DNA of 64,000 nucleotides from Proteobacteria bacterium SG_bin9 (GCA_002083525.1 LWDM01000070.1:5828-69827), one strand, 5' to 3'; positions 33,998 to 42,395 are shown, counted from the first letter of the stretch. Notes: a model not told the origin generated them from the sequence alone. Numbers and translations: made by a program.

Positions 33998-34867
33998 TTA
34001 CGCCTCCAGATGACGGCCGGGGAACGCCTTGCGCACGAGCCCGCCGACCGGGCCGAACAGCAGCGATACAAGATAGATCAGCGCCGCGACCAGAATGATG
34101 GCCGGCCCCGACGGAATTTTGGTCAGATACGACAGCACGAGGCCGACATAGCCGGACACCATCGCGCTCGCGACCGCGATCAGCATCATCAGGCTGATGT
34201 CGCGCGCCCAGAACCGCGCGATGCCCGCAGGCAGGATCATCAGGCCGACCGCCAGCAGCGTGCCGAGTGCGTGGAAGCCGTTGACGAGATTGATCACGAC
34301 CAGCGCCATGAACGCGAGATGCGCCGGCGCACCGGCGCGGCTGACCGAGCGTAGAAACAGCGGATCGACGCACTCGATCACCAGCGGCCGCCAGATGATC
34401 GCGAGCGTGAACAGCGTGATGGTCGCGTTGAACGCGATCACCATCAGCGTCTGGTCGTCGAGTGCCAGCACGTTACCGAACAGCACGTGCAGCAGATCGA
34501 TATTGGTGCCCTTGATGGAAACGATGGCAACGCCGAGTGCAAGCGACACCAGATAGAACGCCGCCAGCGACGCGTCTTCCTTCAGCTCGGTGACGCGGGC
34601 GACGAGACCGGCGAGGATCGCGACCGCAAAGCCTGCGATCAATCCGCCGAAGGTCATCGCAAACAGGTTGAGCCCCGAAAGCAGAAATCCGATCGCCGCG
34701 CCGGGGAGAATTGCGTGCGCCATCGCGTCGCCGACAAGACTCATCCGCCGCAACATCAGGAACACGCCGATTGGCGCGCCGCCGAGCGACAGCGCGATGA
34801 CGCCCGCGAGCGCGCGGCGCATGAACTCGAATTCGGTGAACGGCGCGATCAGCGCATCGATGATCAT
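33998..34867 (-). CDS. znuB: Zinc ABC transporter permease
   Basis: A 289-residue inner-membrane permease of the ABC-3 family with eight or nine hydrophobic helices. The cytoplasmic block LRRMSLVGDAMAHAILPGAAIG is the diagnostic ATPase-contact region, and HALGTLLAVGLMILPAGIARF is a second family block. It lies between znuC (2 bases upstream) and znuA (2 bases downstream), so the three are translated together from one transcript. Confidence 0.95.
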   Translation of the reverse strand: MIIDALIAPFTEFEFMRRALAGVIALSLGGAPIGVFLMLRRMSLVGDAMAHAILPGAAIGFLLSGLNLFAMTFGGLIAGFAVAILAGLVARVTELKEDASLAAFYLVSLALGVAIVSIKGTNIDLLHVLFGNVLALDDQTLMVIAFNATITLFTLAIIWRPLVIECVDPLFLRSVSRAGAPAHLAFMALVVINLVNGFHALGTLLAVGLMILPAGIARFWARDISLMMLIAVASAMVSGYVGLVLSYLTKIPSGPAIILVAALIYLVSLLFGPVGGLVRKAFPGRHLEA

Positions 34868-34869
34868 GA

Positions 34870-35628
34870 TCAGGCGGCGCGTTGCGGCGGAGCATCGACG
34901 GCGCAGGCCGCCGCGTCATCGTCGAAGGCTTCGCACATGCGCCGCGCCTCAAGCAGGCGCTCGGGCGTCAGTGTTTGCGCGGTCGCGCCCCACGCCACCG
35001 CCTGTCGTGCGAGCAGCAGCGTTTCGGGGAAATGCTGACGCACCATCTCAAGATCGTGCAGCGCCGCCAGCACAGTGCGCTTCTCGCCATGCCAGCGCAG
35101 CACCAGCGCCATCAGATCGGAGGCCGTCTTTGCGTCGATGGCGTTGAACGGCTCGTCGAGCACGATCACGCGCGCGTCTTGAAGCAGAAGTCTCGCGAAC
35201 AGCATGCGCTGCATCTGCCCGCCGGAGAGCGTGCCGATGGCGCGGTTCTCGAATCCGGTCAGACCTACGGCCGAGAGCGCCTGTTCGATACGCGTGTTTT
35301 CGCCTTTGCCGAAGCCGCCGAACAGGCCACGGGATTGCCACAACCCTGCGCCGACGAAATCGAACACGGAAATCGGGAAGCTGCGATCGATCTCCGCCGA
35401 CTGCGGCAGGTACGCGATCTCGCGCGCGGCAATCTTGCCGAGACCGATGTCACCCGCGAGCGGCTTAAGGATGCCGACGATGCCGCGAAACAGCGTCGAC
35501 TTGCCGGCGCCGTTCGGCCCGCATACCGCGAGCAGCGATCCCTCGGCGACTTCGCCATTGAGATGATGCACCGCCGGGTGACGATCGTATCCAAGCGTGA
35601 GATCGCGGAATTTCAGTTGCGCCGTCAT
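34870..35628 (-). CDS. znuC: Zinc ABC transporter ATP-binding protein
   Basis: A 252-residue ABC ATPase. Walker A is GPNGAGKST (37-45), the Q-loop YLPQSAEIDRSFPISVFD is the metal-ABC type, the signature is LSGGQMQRM and Walker B VIVLDEPFNAID; the switch His is in LAALHDLEMV. The C-terminus has a short Asp/Ala extension. ATG 35628 lies 2 bases after the stop of the His-rich small gene, whose end overlaps its ribosome site, giving a tightly coupled operon controlled from the Zur-like palindrome. Confidence 0.95.
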   Translation of the reverse strand: MTAQLKFRDLTLGYDRHPAVHHLNGEVAEGSLLAVCGPNGAGKSTLFRGIVGILKPLAGDIGLGKIAAREIAYLPQSAEIDRSFPISVFDFVGAGLWQSRGLFGGFGKGENTRIEQALSAVGLTGFENRAIGTLSGGQMQRMLFARLLLQDARVIVLDEPFNAIDAKTASDLMALVLRWHGEKRTVLAALHDLEMVRQHFPETLLLARQAVAWGATAQTLTPERLLEARRMCEAFDDDAAACAVDAPPQRAA

Positions 35629-35630
35629 GC

Positions 35631-35834
35631 TCACCTCATCGCGACCAGCACGATGGCCCACAGCACTGCACTCAGCCCTGCAGCGACAGCCAATCGTCCC
35701 GTCAGCGGCATGCGCAGGATTGACCACGCGACCGCCTGTGCCGGGTGCGGCTGGCCGGGCGCATGGTGATGGTGGTGATGACCGTGCCCGTGATGGTGAT
35801 CGTGGGCGTGGTCATGAGCGTGATCGTGGGCCAT
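35631..35834 (-). CDS. Small His-rich membrane protein of the zinc operon
   Basis: A 67-residue protein whose first 30 residues are mostly His, Asp, Gly and Ala (MAHDHAHDHAHDHHHGHGHH start), followed by a single membrane helix (RLAVAAGLSAVLWAIVLVAM). It should bind zinc with its head and sit in the inner membrane. It is the first gene after the Zur-like palindrome and its ATG touches that palindrome; no other start is in frame before a stop 20 bases upstream and no proper Shine-Dalgarno sequence fits, so translation may be leaderless. Two bases separate it from znuC. I do not recognise a named family. Confidence 0.75.
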   Translation of the reverse strand: MAHDHAHDHAHDHHHGHGHHHHHHAPGQPHPAQAVAWSILRMPLTGRLAVAAGLSAVLWAIVLVAMR

Positions 35835-35866
35835 TTCCGATATGTTATAATGTTACATATCGGAAA
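35834..35866 (-). promoter_or_regulatory. Zur-like operator of the znu operon
   Basis: A 33-bp palindrome TTTCCGATATGT-N9-ACATATCGGAAA with perfect 12-bp arms. Its core ATATGTTATAATGTTACATAT resembles the alphaproteobacterial Zur box (ATGTTATAxTATAACAT type). It holds a TATAAC element that could be the minus 10 box for leftward transcription, so bound repressor would block RNA polymerase directly. It lies at the head of the znu genes. Confidence 0.85.
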
Positions 35867-35878
35867 GTCCAGTTCGGG

Positions 35879-36376
35879 TCAGGGCTTTCCCAGCAGCATG
35901 GCTAAAGCCGCCGCCAGGAACGGAAACGGCAGCGAGACCGCCGCCCGAAACCACACAAACCGCGCCGGCATAAAGGGAATTTCCCAGAGGATCATGCGCT
36001 GGAAGGCGAACAGCGCCCACGCCACGACGTAAGCGATCACCTGCGGCGCCCCTGCCCCGCTCTTCAGCGCCACCGCGCCGAGCGAGAAGCCGATCACCGG
36101 GCCGCCGGGGGTCGCGGCACCGGCGATCGTCGCCGTCAGCACGCCGAACCATCCGGTGTCCGGACCGAGCGATCCGGTGATGAATTCGGGCGGAATGATC
36201 GCCGCGATGTAGCCCGCGCCGACGACACCGATGCCGACGCGCGGCGCCACGTCGATGAAGTCGCTCATGCCGCGCTTGAGCGCGCCCTGAAACACCGGCT
36301 TGCCGCGTTTGAACGTCAGCAGTCCGACGCCGAGCACCGTCGCCCACAACACGATGTCGACGAGAAGCGCGCTCAT
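35879..36376 (-). CDS. Permease half-protein (DUF318/ArsP-like), second subunit
   Basis: A 165-residue membrane protein with about four helices. The block GYIAAIIPPEFITGSLGPDTG and the following ATPGGPVIGFSLGAVALKSGAG correspond to half of a predicted permease of the DUF318/ArsP_1 family; the other half is the upstream gene. ATG 36376 overlaps the stop of that gene (ATGA), so the two are translated in step, probably forming a heterodimer. The substrate is unknown. The gene ends 13 bases before the Zur-like palindrome, which drives the next genes. Confidence 0.8.
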   Translation of the reverse strand: MSALLVDIVLWATVLGVGLLTFKRGKPVFQGALKRGMSDFIDVAPRVGIGVVGAGYIAAIIPPEFITGSLGPDTGWFGVLTATIAGAATPGGPVIGFSLGAVALKSGAGAPQVIAYVVAWALFAFQRMILWEIPFMPARFVWFRAAVSLPFPFLAAALAMLLGKP

Positions 36377-36969
36377 GGATCGAGGCGCTCCTTGACGCGA
36401 ACGTAGACGAAGCGCCCGAGCGCACCGGCGAGGATCGGCATCGGCAGCGACAGAATGATGCGCCAGAGCGTGAACTCGGTGCCCATGATCGGCAGCTCCC
36501 ACGTGATCGCGCGGCCATAGCCGATCAGCGTCCAGCTCACGACCATCGCGATGGTCGAACCGAAGTCGGCGCCGACCGCGAGCAGCGCACTCGCCACCGG
36601 ATACGCGGTGAACGGACCGCCGGGCAGGATCGCGCCGAACGCCGCGCCGATCAGCAGGCCCTTCAGGCCTGAGTGCGGCCCGAGTGATTTCGACACCTTG
36701 TCGTGCGGCAGCACCGCAGCGATGAAGCCGCCGAGCAGACAGCCCGCGAGCACGCGCGGCAGAATCTCGCCGAACAGCCACAGGTCGCTGAGGAAGATGG
36801 TGATGACGCCCTGCGTGCCGTCACGCCGCCAGACAAGCGCCATGCTGACCGCGACCAACACGACGATGAAGATCATCGACCACTGGACGGGCTTGCGCTT
36901 TTTCGGACGCGCCGCGGCTTGCGCCTCGTCGTCGGCAGGTGGCGTGTGTTTTGGATCGGAATCGGTCAC
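36373..36969 (-). CDS. Permease half-protein (DUF318/ArsP-like), first subunit
   Basis: A 198-residue membrane protein. After a polar, Lys-rich N-terminus come about five helices containing VLAGCLLGGFIAAVLPHDKV and GAILPGGPFTAYPVASALLAVGAD, the counterpart of the second-subunit blocks, with the shared PGGP motif. The apparent start is GTG 36969 without a clear ribosome site; a later ATG at 36876 before the first helix is possible. In many bacteria both halves are one protein of about 350 residues, so this is a split form. Confidence 0.78.
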   Translation of the reverse strand: MTDSDPKHTPPADDEAQAAARPKKRKPVQWSMIFIVVLVAVSMALVWRRDGTQGVITIFLSDLWLFGEILPRVLAGCLLGGFIAAVLPHDKVSKSLGPHSGLKGLLIGAAFGAILPGGPFTAYPVASALLAVGADFGSTIAMVVSWTLIGYGRAITWELPIMGTEFTLWRIILSLPMPILAGALGRFVYVRVKERLDP

Positions 36970-37084
36970 GGACGAATCTAAGAAGGAGCGAAATGTGCCT
37001 CTGCTTAGAGGGTTTCAGCGCCGAGGGATACGGGTAGAGGCTGCAATCGGCGGCTATGCCTATGCGCGAATGCTGTTACCCGCG

Positions 37085-37459
37085 TCAGGACATGTGCCGG
37101 ACGATAGCAAGGCCGGCAAATACACCGGCGATCGACAACACCACCGAGCCCAGCACGTACAGCGCTGCGAGACCGAGCTCGCCCCGCTCGTAGAGGACGG
37201 CCGTATCGAGCGAGAACGCCGAGAACGTCGTGTAGCCGCCGAGGATGCCGGTCATCAGAAACAGGCGCCAGTTCTGCGACGCATCGCCCTTGAACGCGAG
37301 GTAGCCGGCGATCAGCCCCATCACCAGCGAGCCGGAGATGTTGATCAGAAACGTCGAATACGGAAACGCCGTCCCGAGCGTGCGCGCGCAGAGCAGATTG
37401 ACGATATGGCGTAGCGTCGAGCCGATACCGCCGCCGAGAAATACGAGAAGGTAGGTCAT
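37085..37459 (-). CDS. crcB: Fluoride exporter CrcB/Fluc
   Basis: A 124-residue four-helix membrane protein that works as a dual-topology dimer to expel fluoride. Typical blocks are GGGIGSTLRHIV at the N-terminus, the central Asn region FLINISGSLVMGLIAGY, and GILGGYTTFSAFSLDT, which holds the Phe-box and polar track residues. I looked for a fluoride riboswitch in the 105 bases upstream and saw none. It is a single gene; the 115 bases to the permease gene hold nothing recognisable. Confidence 0.95.
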   Translation of the reverse strand: MTYLLVFLGGGIGSTLRHIVNLLCARTLGTAFPYSTFLINISGSLVMGLIAGYLAFKGDASQNWRLFLMTGILGGYTTFSAFSLDTAVLYERGELGLAALYVLGSVVLSIAGVFAGLAIVRHMS

Positions 37460-37512
37460 CGCGTCAGCCTAGCGCGTCGCTTCAGTAAGGCCAAGGGTTG
37501 CCCAAAACGTAG

Positions 37513-37535
37513 ATGGCCGGGACAAGCCCGGCCAT
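37513..37535. repeat. Hairpin repeat ATGGCCGGG / CCCGGCCAT
   Basis: A perfect 9-bp inverted repeat with a 5-base loop between sodB and crcB. GATGGCCGGGACAAG-CCCGGCCATGACG is a repeat type I know from Bradyrhizobium-like genomes. On the minus strand it could act as a transcript end for sodB, but no T-run follows. Confidence 0.7.
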
Positions 37536-37564
37536 GACGTCGCGAGTGAAGCGAGTGCTGCGGC

Positions 37565-38164
37565 TTACGCCACCTTGGCGTAGAGCGACTCGACGTATTC
37601 CCAGTTCACGAGGTGATCGACGAACGCCTTGAGATAGTCGGGACGGCGGTTACGGTAGTCGATGTAGTAGGAGTGCTCCCACACGTCGACGCCGAGGATC
37701 GGGGTCGCGCCGTGCACCAGCGGGCTTTCGCCGTTCGCGGTCTTCGAGATTTCGAGCTTGCCGTTCTTGACCGAGAGCCACGCCCAGCCCGAACCGAACT
37801 GGCCGACGCCGGCAGCGGCGAAGTCAGCCTTGAACTTCTCGAGGCCGCCGAGATCGCTGTCGATCTGCTTGGCGAGCTTGCCCGGCAGCTTGTCGCCACC
37901 GCCGTTCGGCTTCATCCAATTCCAGAAGTGCAGGTGGTTGTAGTGCTGGCCGGCATTGTTGAAGAGCGGAGCGTTCTTGCCGAACGAGCCCTTCACGATG
38001 TCTTCGAGCGACTTGCCCTCGAATTCGGTGCCTTTCAGCAGATTGTTGCCGTTGGTCACGTAGGCCTGGTGATGCTTGTCGTGGTGAAATTCCAGCGTTT
38101 CCTTGGACATATGGGGAGCAAGGGCATCGTAGGCATACGGCAAGGCGGGAAGTGTGAAGGTCAT
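37565..38164 (-). CDS. sodB: Superoxide dismutase (Fe/Mn)
   Basis: A 199-residue cytoplasmic enzyme that converts superoxide to hydrogen peroxide. Metal ligands are H27 (LEFHHDKHHQAY), H77 (AGQHYNHLHFWNW), D160 and H164 (GVDVWEHSYY). The second-sphere residues around GQFGSGWAWL are typical. Rhizobial enzymes of this subgroup can use iron or manganese, so the metal is left open. It is a single gene, read away from the GNAT gene at 38377. Confidence 0.95.
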   Translation of the reverse strand: MTFTLPALPYAYDALAPHMSKETLEFHHDKHHQAYVTNGNNLLKGTEFEGKSLEDIVKGSFGKNAPLFNNAGQHYNHLHFWNWMKPNGGGDKLPGKLAKQIDSDLGGLEKFKADFAAAGVGQFGSGWAWLSVKNGKLEISKTANGESPLVHGATPILGVDVWEHSYYIDYRNRRPDYLKAFVDHLVNWEYVESLYAKVA

Positions 38165-38376
38165 GGGCTTATTCCACTCGTGATGGGAGACAGGTCGTCA
38201 ACGACGGACCCTTATAGAAGGTTTCCGCGACAGCCAAAATGGGGACTGCGAAATCTGCCGCCAGGTGAGAAAAACGTCTTGCGAACTAGTTGCAGGCTGC
38301 CTCCGTCCTGGTCACCCGAATTGACGAGACTGCCCGTATCGGTTGAGAACGTGCCGCTGACAGCAGGACTGCACTG

Positions 38377-38898
38377 ATGAGCATTGAAATCGACATTCTG
38401 AACGGCGACGCTTCGTGGTCCAAGGTAAAGCCTCTGTTCGGCCTGGTCTGGACGCCCGAGGAGCTGGCCCGCATTGGCAACGTGAGATGGGCCAACGCCG
38501 ACCTTCGCGTTATCCTCGACGATGCCGACGGCACGACCGCCTGCCATGTCGGCATCTATTTCCGCGACGGCCTCTGGAACGGGCGCAAGGTGCGCCTCGG
38601 CGGCATCGGCGGCGTCAGCACCCACCCCAACTATCGCAAGAAGGGTTATGCCGGAATTGCACTCGGCGCAGCAATTCAGACCTTCCGCCACCACGAAGCC
38701 ACCGATTTTATTCTCCTGGTCTGCGAGGATCACAACATTCCATTCTACGCGAACCGCGGCTGGCACCTGTTCAACGGCAAGCTGATCGTCGAGCAACAGG
38801 GCGAGCGCGTCGAGTTCGATGTGATGAAACCCATGGTGTTCGACCTGGCGTTGCGCCCGCGCGAGGGCACGATCGACCTATGCGGATTGCCGTGGTGA
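38377..38898 (+). CDS. GNAT-family acetyltransferase
   Basis: A 173-residue protein with the acetyl-CoA block GGIGGVSTHPNYRKKGYAGI (about 83-103) followed by FILLVCEDHNIPFYANRGWH, the beta4-alpha3-beta5 part of the fold where the last Tyr/Asn often assists acetyl transfer. AGGA lies before the ATG. The substrate is not predictable. It is followed after 75 bases by a MATE exporter in the same direction, so the two may be co-transcribed. Confidence 0.87.
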   Translation: MSIEIDILNGDASWSKVKPLFGLVWTPEELARIGNVRWANADLRVILDDADGTTACHVGIYFRDGLWNGRKVRLGGIGGVSTHPNYRKKGYAGIALGAAIQTFRHHEATDFILLVCEDHNIPFYANRGWHLFNGKLIVEQQGERVEFDVMKPMVFDLALRPREGTIDLCGLPW

Positions 38899-38973
38899 CC
38901 ATGCAGGAACGCCCGATGGCGCATCCGCTCGATTCGTCATAATATGGTGGTCATCATTTATTGAACGGGACCG

Positions 38974-40368
38974 ATGGCCAGTATGAACATCCAGACGCGC
39001 CCCGCTGCGGTTCAGCCGGCCCCTCCCACCAATCCGCTCCTCACGGCGCGCATTCTGCCGACGCTGGTCCGGCTCGCGATTCCGAATGCGGTTGCTTCGA
39101 TCGGCGCGACGCTGGTTGCGATCGCCGAGACCTCCTACATCGGCCGCCTCGGCACCGAACCGCTCGCAGCCATCGCGCTGGTGTTTCCTTTCGTGATGCT
39201 GACGCAGATGATGTCGGCGGGCGCCATGGGCGGCGGCGTGTCGTCGGCGATCAGCCGGGCCCTCGGGGCCGGCGATCATGCCCGCGCCGCGACCTTGGCC
39301 GTGCACGCGGCGATCATCGGTTTCGGCGGCGGGCTGCTGTTCACTGTTGTGATGCTGGTGTTTGGCCGTGCGCTGTTCGTACTGCTCGGCGGTTCGGGAC
39401 CTGTGCTCGACGAAGCACTGAAGTATTCGCACGTCCTGTTTGCAGGTGCGGCGTCGATCTGGATGGTCAACACGCTTGCCTCGGTCCTGCGCGGCACCGG
39501 CGACATGATGCGCTCATCGGGCGTGGTGCTTGCGGTTGCATTTGTGCAAGCGGTCTTCGGCGGCGTGCTCGGGCTTGGCCTTGGGCCGATCCCGCGTCTC
39601 GGCATGGCGGGCGTCGCCGCTGGGCAAGTGATCGCCTTCACCCTCGGTGCGCTGTTCCTCGCCTGGTTCATCGCCAGCGGCCGCAGCCGCATCACGCTGA
39701 ACTTTTCGGCATTCTCGTTCCAGCGCGCCATGTTCTTCGACATTCTCAAGGTCGGCGCCGTCTCATGCCTGTCGCCGCTACAGACGGTGCTGGCGATTCT
39801 GATCTTCACCAAAATCGTCGCGAGCTTCGGCCCTGAGGCATTGGCCGGTTACGGCATCGGCGCGCGGCTCGAGTTCCTGCTGGTTCCCATTTCATTTGCG
39901 CTGGGCGTCGCGTCGATCCCGATGATCGGCATGGCGGTCGGCGCGAAGATGATCGCACGTGCACGGCAGGTGGCATGGACCGCCGGCGGTCTGGCCGGGC
40001 TGCTGGTCGGACTGATCGGCCTGACGGTGTGGATCGCGCCCGACCTGTGGATCGGATTGTTCACCCAGAACGAAGCGGTGCGTGTCGCGGCGCGTTCCTA
40101 CTTCGCGTGGGCGGGTCTCGCCTACTGCTGGTTCGGTGTTGGCGTCTGCCTCTACTTTTCGTCGCAAGGTGCAGCCAAGGTCGTCGGCCCGGTGATCGCC
40201 GGCACGGTACGGCTCGTGATGGTGCTGGGCGGCGGCGTATGGCTCGCATCGCACGGCGCGGAACTGTGGACGCTGTTCGCGCTCGTTGCCGCATCGATGA
40301 CGGCTTACGGCGTGCTGACGGTTGCGATCGTTCGCGGCACGTCGTGGGGTGAAACCGCGCGCCGCTAA
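38974..40368 (+). CDS. MATE-family multidrug efflux transporter
   Basis: A 464-residue inner-membrane antiporter with twelve predicted helices. N-terminal blocks PTLVRLAIPNAVASIGAT and ETSYIGRLGTEPLAAIAL, and the half-way repeat YGIGARLEFLLVPISFALG, are typical of the NorM/DinF superfamily. The substrate is unknown (cationic drugs or metabolites are usual for the family). The start ATG 38974 follows a polar N-terminus of 25 residues. No regulator is adjacent. Confidence 0.93.
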   Translation: MASMNIQTRPAAVQPAPPTNPLLTARILPTLVRLAIPNAVASIGATLVAIAETSYIGRLGTEPLAAIALVFPFVMLTQMMSAGAMGGGVSSAISRALGAGDHARAATLAVHAAIIGFGGGLLFTVVMLVFGRALFVLLGGSGPVLDEALKYSHVLFAGAASIWMVNTLASVLRGTGDMMRSSGVVLAVAFVQAVFGGVLGLGLGPIPRLGMAGVAAGQVIAFTLGALFLAWFIASGRSRITLNFSAFSFQRAMFFDILKVGAVSCLSPLQTVLAILIFTKIVASFGPEALAGYGIGARLEFLLVPISFALGVASIPMIGMAVGAKMIARARQVAWTAGGLAGLLVGLIGLTVWIAPDLWIGLFTQNEAVRVAARSYFAWAGLAYCWFGVGVCLYFSSQGAAKVVGPVIAGTVRLVMVLGGGVWLASHGAELWTLFALVAASMTAYGVLTVAIVRGTSWGETARR

Positions 40369-40556
40369 CCGGTTCCTCGCGGATCGCGCAAGTCCTGACG
40401 TTGCGTCATGCTTGCGAAATATTTTTCTCGCGCTGGTCTTAAACGCGGCCAAAATCGTCACGTAGCTTCCGGGAACCGGAGAGACATTGTCGTCAGTGCA
40501 CATTGCCTGACGGTAATTTCTTGCTAGAACTGCCCGGCAGCACAGGACGCCGTTGA

Positions 40557-40994
40557 ATGTCTCGAATTTTTCTTGCCCTCGCTTTTCTGTTTGTTTTTAC
40601 CGCACTCCCTCAAGCTCACGCGCAAGCGCTCGATCCCGCGGGAATCTGGCTCACCGAAAAGGGGGACGCCAAGGTGCGGGTCACGCGCTGCGGTTCCGGC
40701 GTTTGCGGCGTGGTGATCTGGCTGCGCGATCCGATCGATCCGGCGACCGGCAAGCCGCAGGTCGACGACAAGAATGAAGATCCTAGACTGGCAAAACGGC
40801 CGATCATCGGCCTCAGCCTGTTCAGCGGCATGCGCCCGTCCGGCGCGAACAAATGGTCGGGCCGCATCTACAATGCCGACGACGGCAAGTCGTACGACAG
40901 CCACGTTTCGGTAACCGCACCTGACGCGCTGCGCGTCGAAGGCTGCGTTGGTGCGTTCTGCGGCGGCGAGACCTGGACGCGGACGACGCGCTAA
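40557..40994 (+). CDS. Secreted DUF2147 protein
   Basis: A 145-residue periplasmic protein with a signal peptide (1-22, ending AHAQ). The mature part shows the DUF2147 lipocalin-like pattern: GIWLTEKGDAKVRVTRCG, CGVVIWLRDP, WSGRIYNADDGKSY and LRVEGCVGAFCGGETWTR. Two Cys pairs could form disulfides. The family has no firm function, but related proteins bind small hydrophobic ligands. Its end lies 2 bases from the end of the convergent DUF3095 gene. The 188 bases before it hold no visible gene. Confidence 0.9.
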   Translation: MSRIFLALAFLFVFTALPQAHAQALDPAGIWLTEKGDAKVRVTRCGSGVCGVVIWLRDPIDPATGKPQVDDKNEDPRLAKRPIIGLSLFSGMRPSGANKWSGRIYNADDGKSYDSHVSVTAPDALRVEGCVGAFCGGETWTRTTR

Positions 40995-40995
40995 A

Positions 40996-42156
40996 TCACG
41001 CCGCTCTCGGCAGCATCGCTTTCATCGCGGTCGCTGCAGAGGCATAGCCGCCCCGCGCGCCATCGATGAAGTGCACATGATCGCTGCGCTGGATCGATGG
41101 CGTGAAGCACGTCATCATCGCCGCATCCTGCCGGTGCATGCCGAACCGCACGACGCCCTCGGCGGCTGCGGCAGCAAGCCGCTTCTCCAGCGTCTCGGCC
41201 AGTTGCGGCGTGCAATCGATGATCATGCGCAGGCCGTCGTCGTATTTCCTGAAGTCGGAGTTTTCGACGACCTGACGCAAGTAGACGCTCGGCACGAAGT
41301 TGCCGGTCTTCAACCCGAACTTCAGAAATACGAATGCGATCGTGGTGTCAACGAACACACGCATCCGGCGCGCCCACAATGATCCACCGCGCGCGGCGCG
41401 TACTTCGTAATCCATACCCTGCGGCGGCCAGCGGAATTCCGGTCCAGCTTCCGGCACAGGCCGTCCCGCATTGGGGCTCTTGTCGACCAGCGCCACCACA
41501 TCCTCGATCAGCTTCCGGAACGCAGCCGGGTCCGCACCGGGCGTTGGCAGGATCAGCAGCGACAGAATGAGACCCAGCGCCGCCGGCATTTCCTCGAAGC
41601 GGCACGACAGACCTGTGAGATCAGGGTGTGTTCCGGCCGGCGCCGGCCTGACCGCAAAATCACCGCGCTTCATCGCTGCTTCGGCCCAACCGAGGCCGCC
41701 GCCGGAGAACATCGCATAGGACAGATTGTCCGACGGCGCGTAGCGCGCGACACGGACATCCAGACCCTGCGCGCGAATGGCCGCAACCGGCACCAGCGCG
41801 ACGCGCATCTTGAGATCGAGATCTTCGCCGACCCACGCTGCCGTCGCGGCGAGTGCGTCGCGCGCGGTTGCCTCTTCGTCCGGCGAGATGGCAAAGCTCG
41901 CGCCGTCGCCGCCGAAAACGAATGGAAATTCACGGCCCGCGAGATTGTTGGTGACCGACGCGATGATCGCGGCACCTGCCATGTTCACCGCCTTGTAGCG
42001 GCGATCGGCGATCGCTTTGGTTGAGTCGACGATGTCGGCAACGCCGATCAGCCAGTCATCCGGCAACGGCACGTAGTGCGCCGGGTCCATCAGCGTGGTG
42101 AAGCCGCGAAATACCGGAATGGCGCCATAGAATCTGTCGAGCGCGCTGCTGTTCAT
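40996..42156 (-). CDS. DUF3095 protein with nucleotide-cyclase-like domain
   Basis: A 386-residue cytoplasmic protein. The N-terminal part carries LIGVADIVDSTKAIADRRY (Asp at about 41 and 44) and FPFVFGGDGASFAI (about 78-90), the arrangement of the metal-binding Asp pair and central strand of class III adenylyl cyclases. The rest follows DUF3095, with a C-terminal RMIIDCTPQLAETLEKRL block. Whether it makes a cyclic nucleotide is unknown. ATG 42156 is used, with GGAGGG 12 bases upstream; a GTG 12 codons earlier is unlikely because it would put that site inside the gene. Confidence 0.85.
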   Translation of the reverse strand: MNSSALDRFYGAIPVFRGFTTLMDPAHYVPLPDDWLIGVADIVDSTKAIADRRYKAVNMAGAAIIASVTNNLAGREFPFVFGGDGASFAISPDEEATARDALAATAAWVGEDLDLKMRVALVPVAAIRAQGLDVRVARYAPSDNLSYAMFSGGGLGWAEAAMKRGDFAVRPAPAGTHPDLTGLSCRFEEMPAALGLILSLLILPTPGADPAAFRKLIEDVVALVDKSPNAGRPVPEAGPEFRWPPQGMDYEVRAARGGSLWARRMRVFVDTTIAFVFLKFGLKTGNFVPSVYLRQVVENSDFRKYDDGLRMIIDCTPQLAETLEKRLAAAAAEGVVRFGMHRQDAAMMTCFTPSIQRSDHVHFIDGARGGYASAATAMKAMLPRAA

Positions 42157-42395
42157 ATGAGACGACTGCCCTCCGGTGCGATGCCGACACACGCGTTATA
42201 CGGGCGTTGACCGATTCCCGTTGCATGAATTCCGGCCAACGGAACATCACAAATCGAGCCGAGGCAATCGCGGCGTTGGCCTTATCCGGCGCTGCGATGC
42301 AGCGCTTTCAACGGATGACAGCATCGCGACGCTTCCCTATCCTGACGCTGCGGCCGGTCACCGGCACGCCAAAAGCAAACAACAGGGAGAGATAC

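Noticed and set aside
33996..34373. Upstream extension of znuA
   Set aside because: It overlaps znuB in another frame; ATG 33995 has GGAGG and a signal peptide.
37460..37564. Fluoride riboswitch upstream of crcB
   Set aside because: The conserved riboswitch core was not found; only a palindromic repeat is present.
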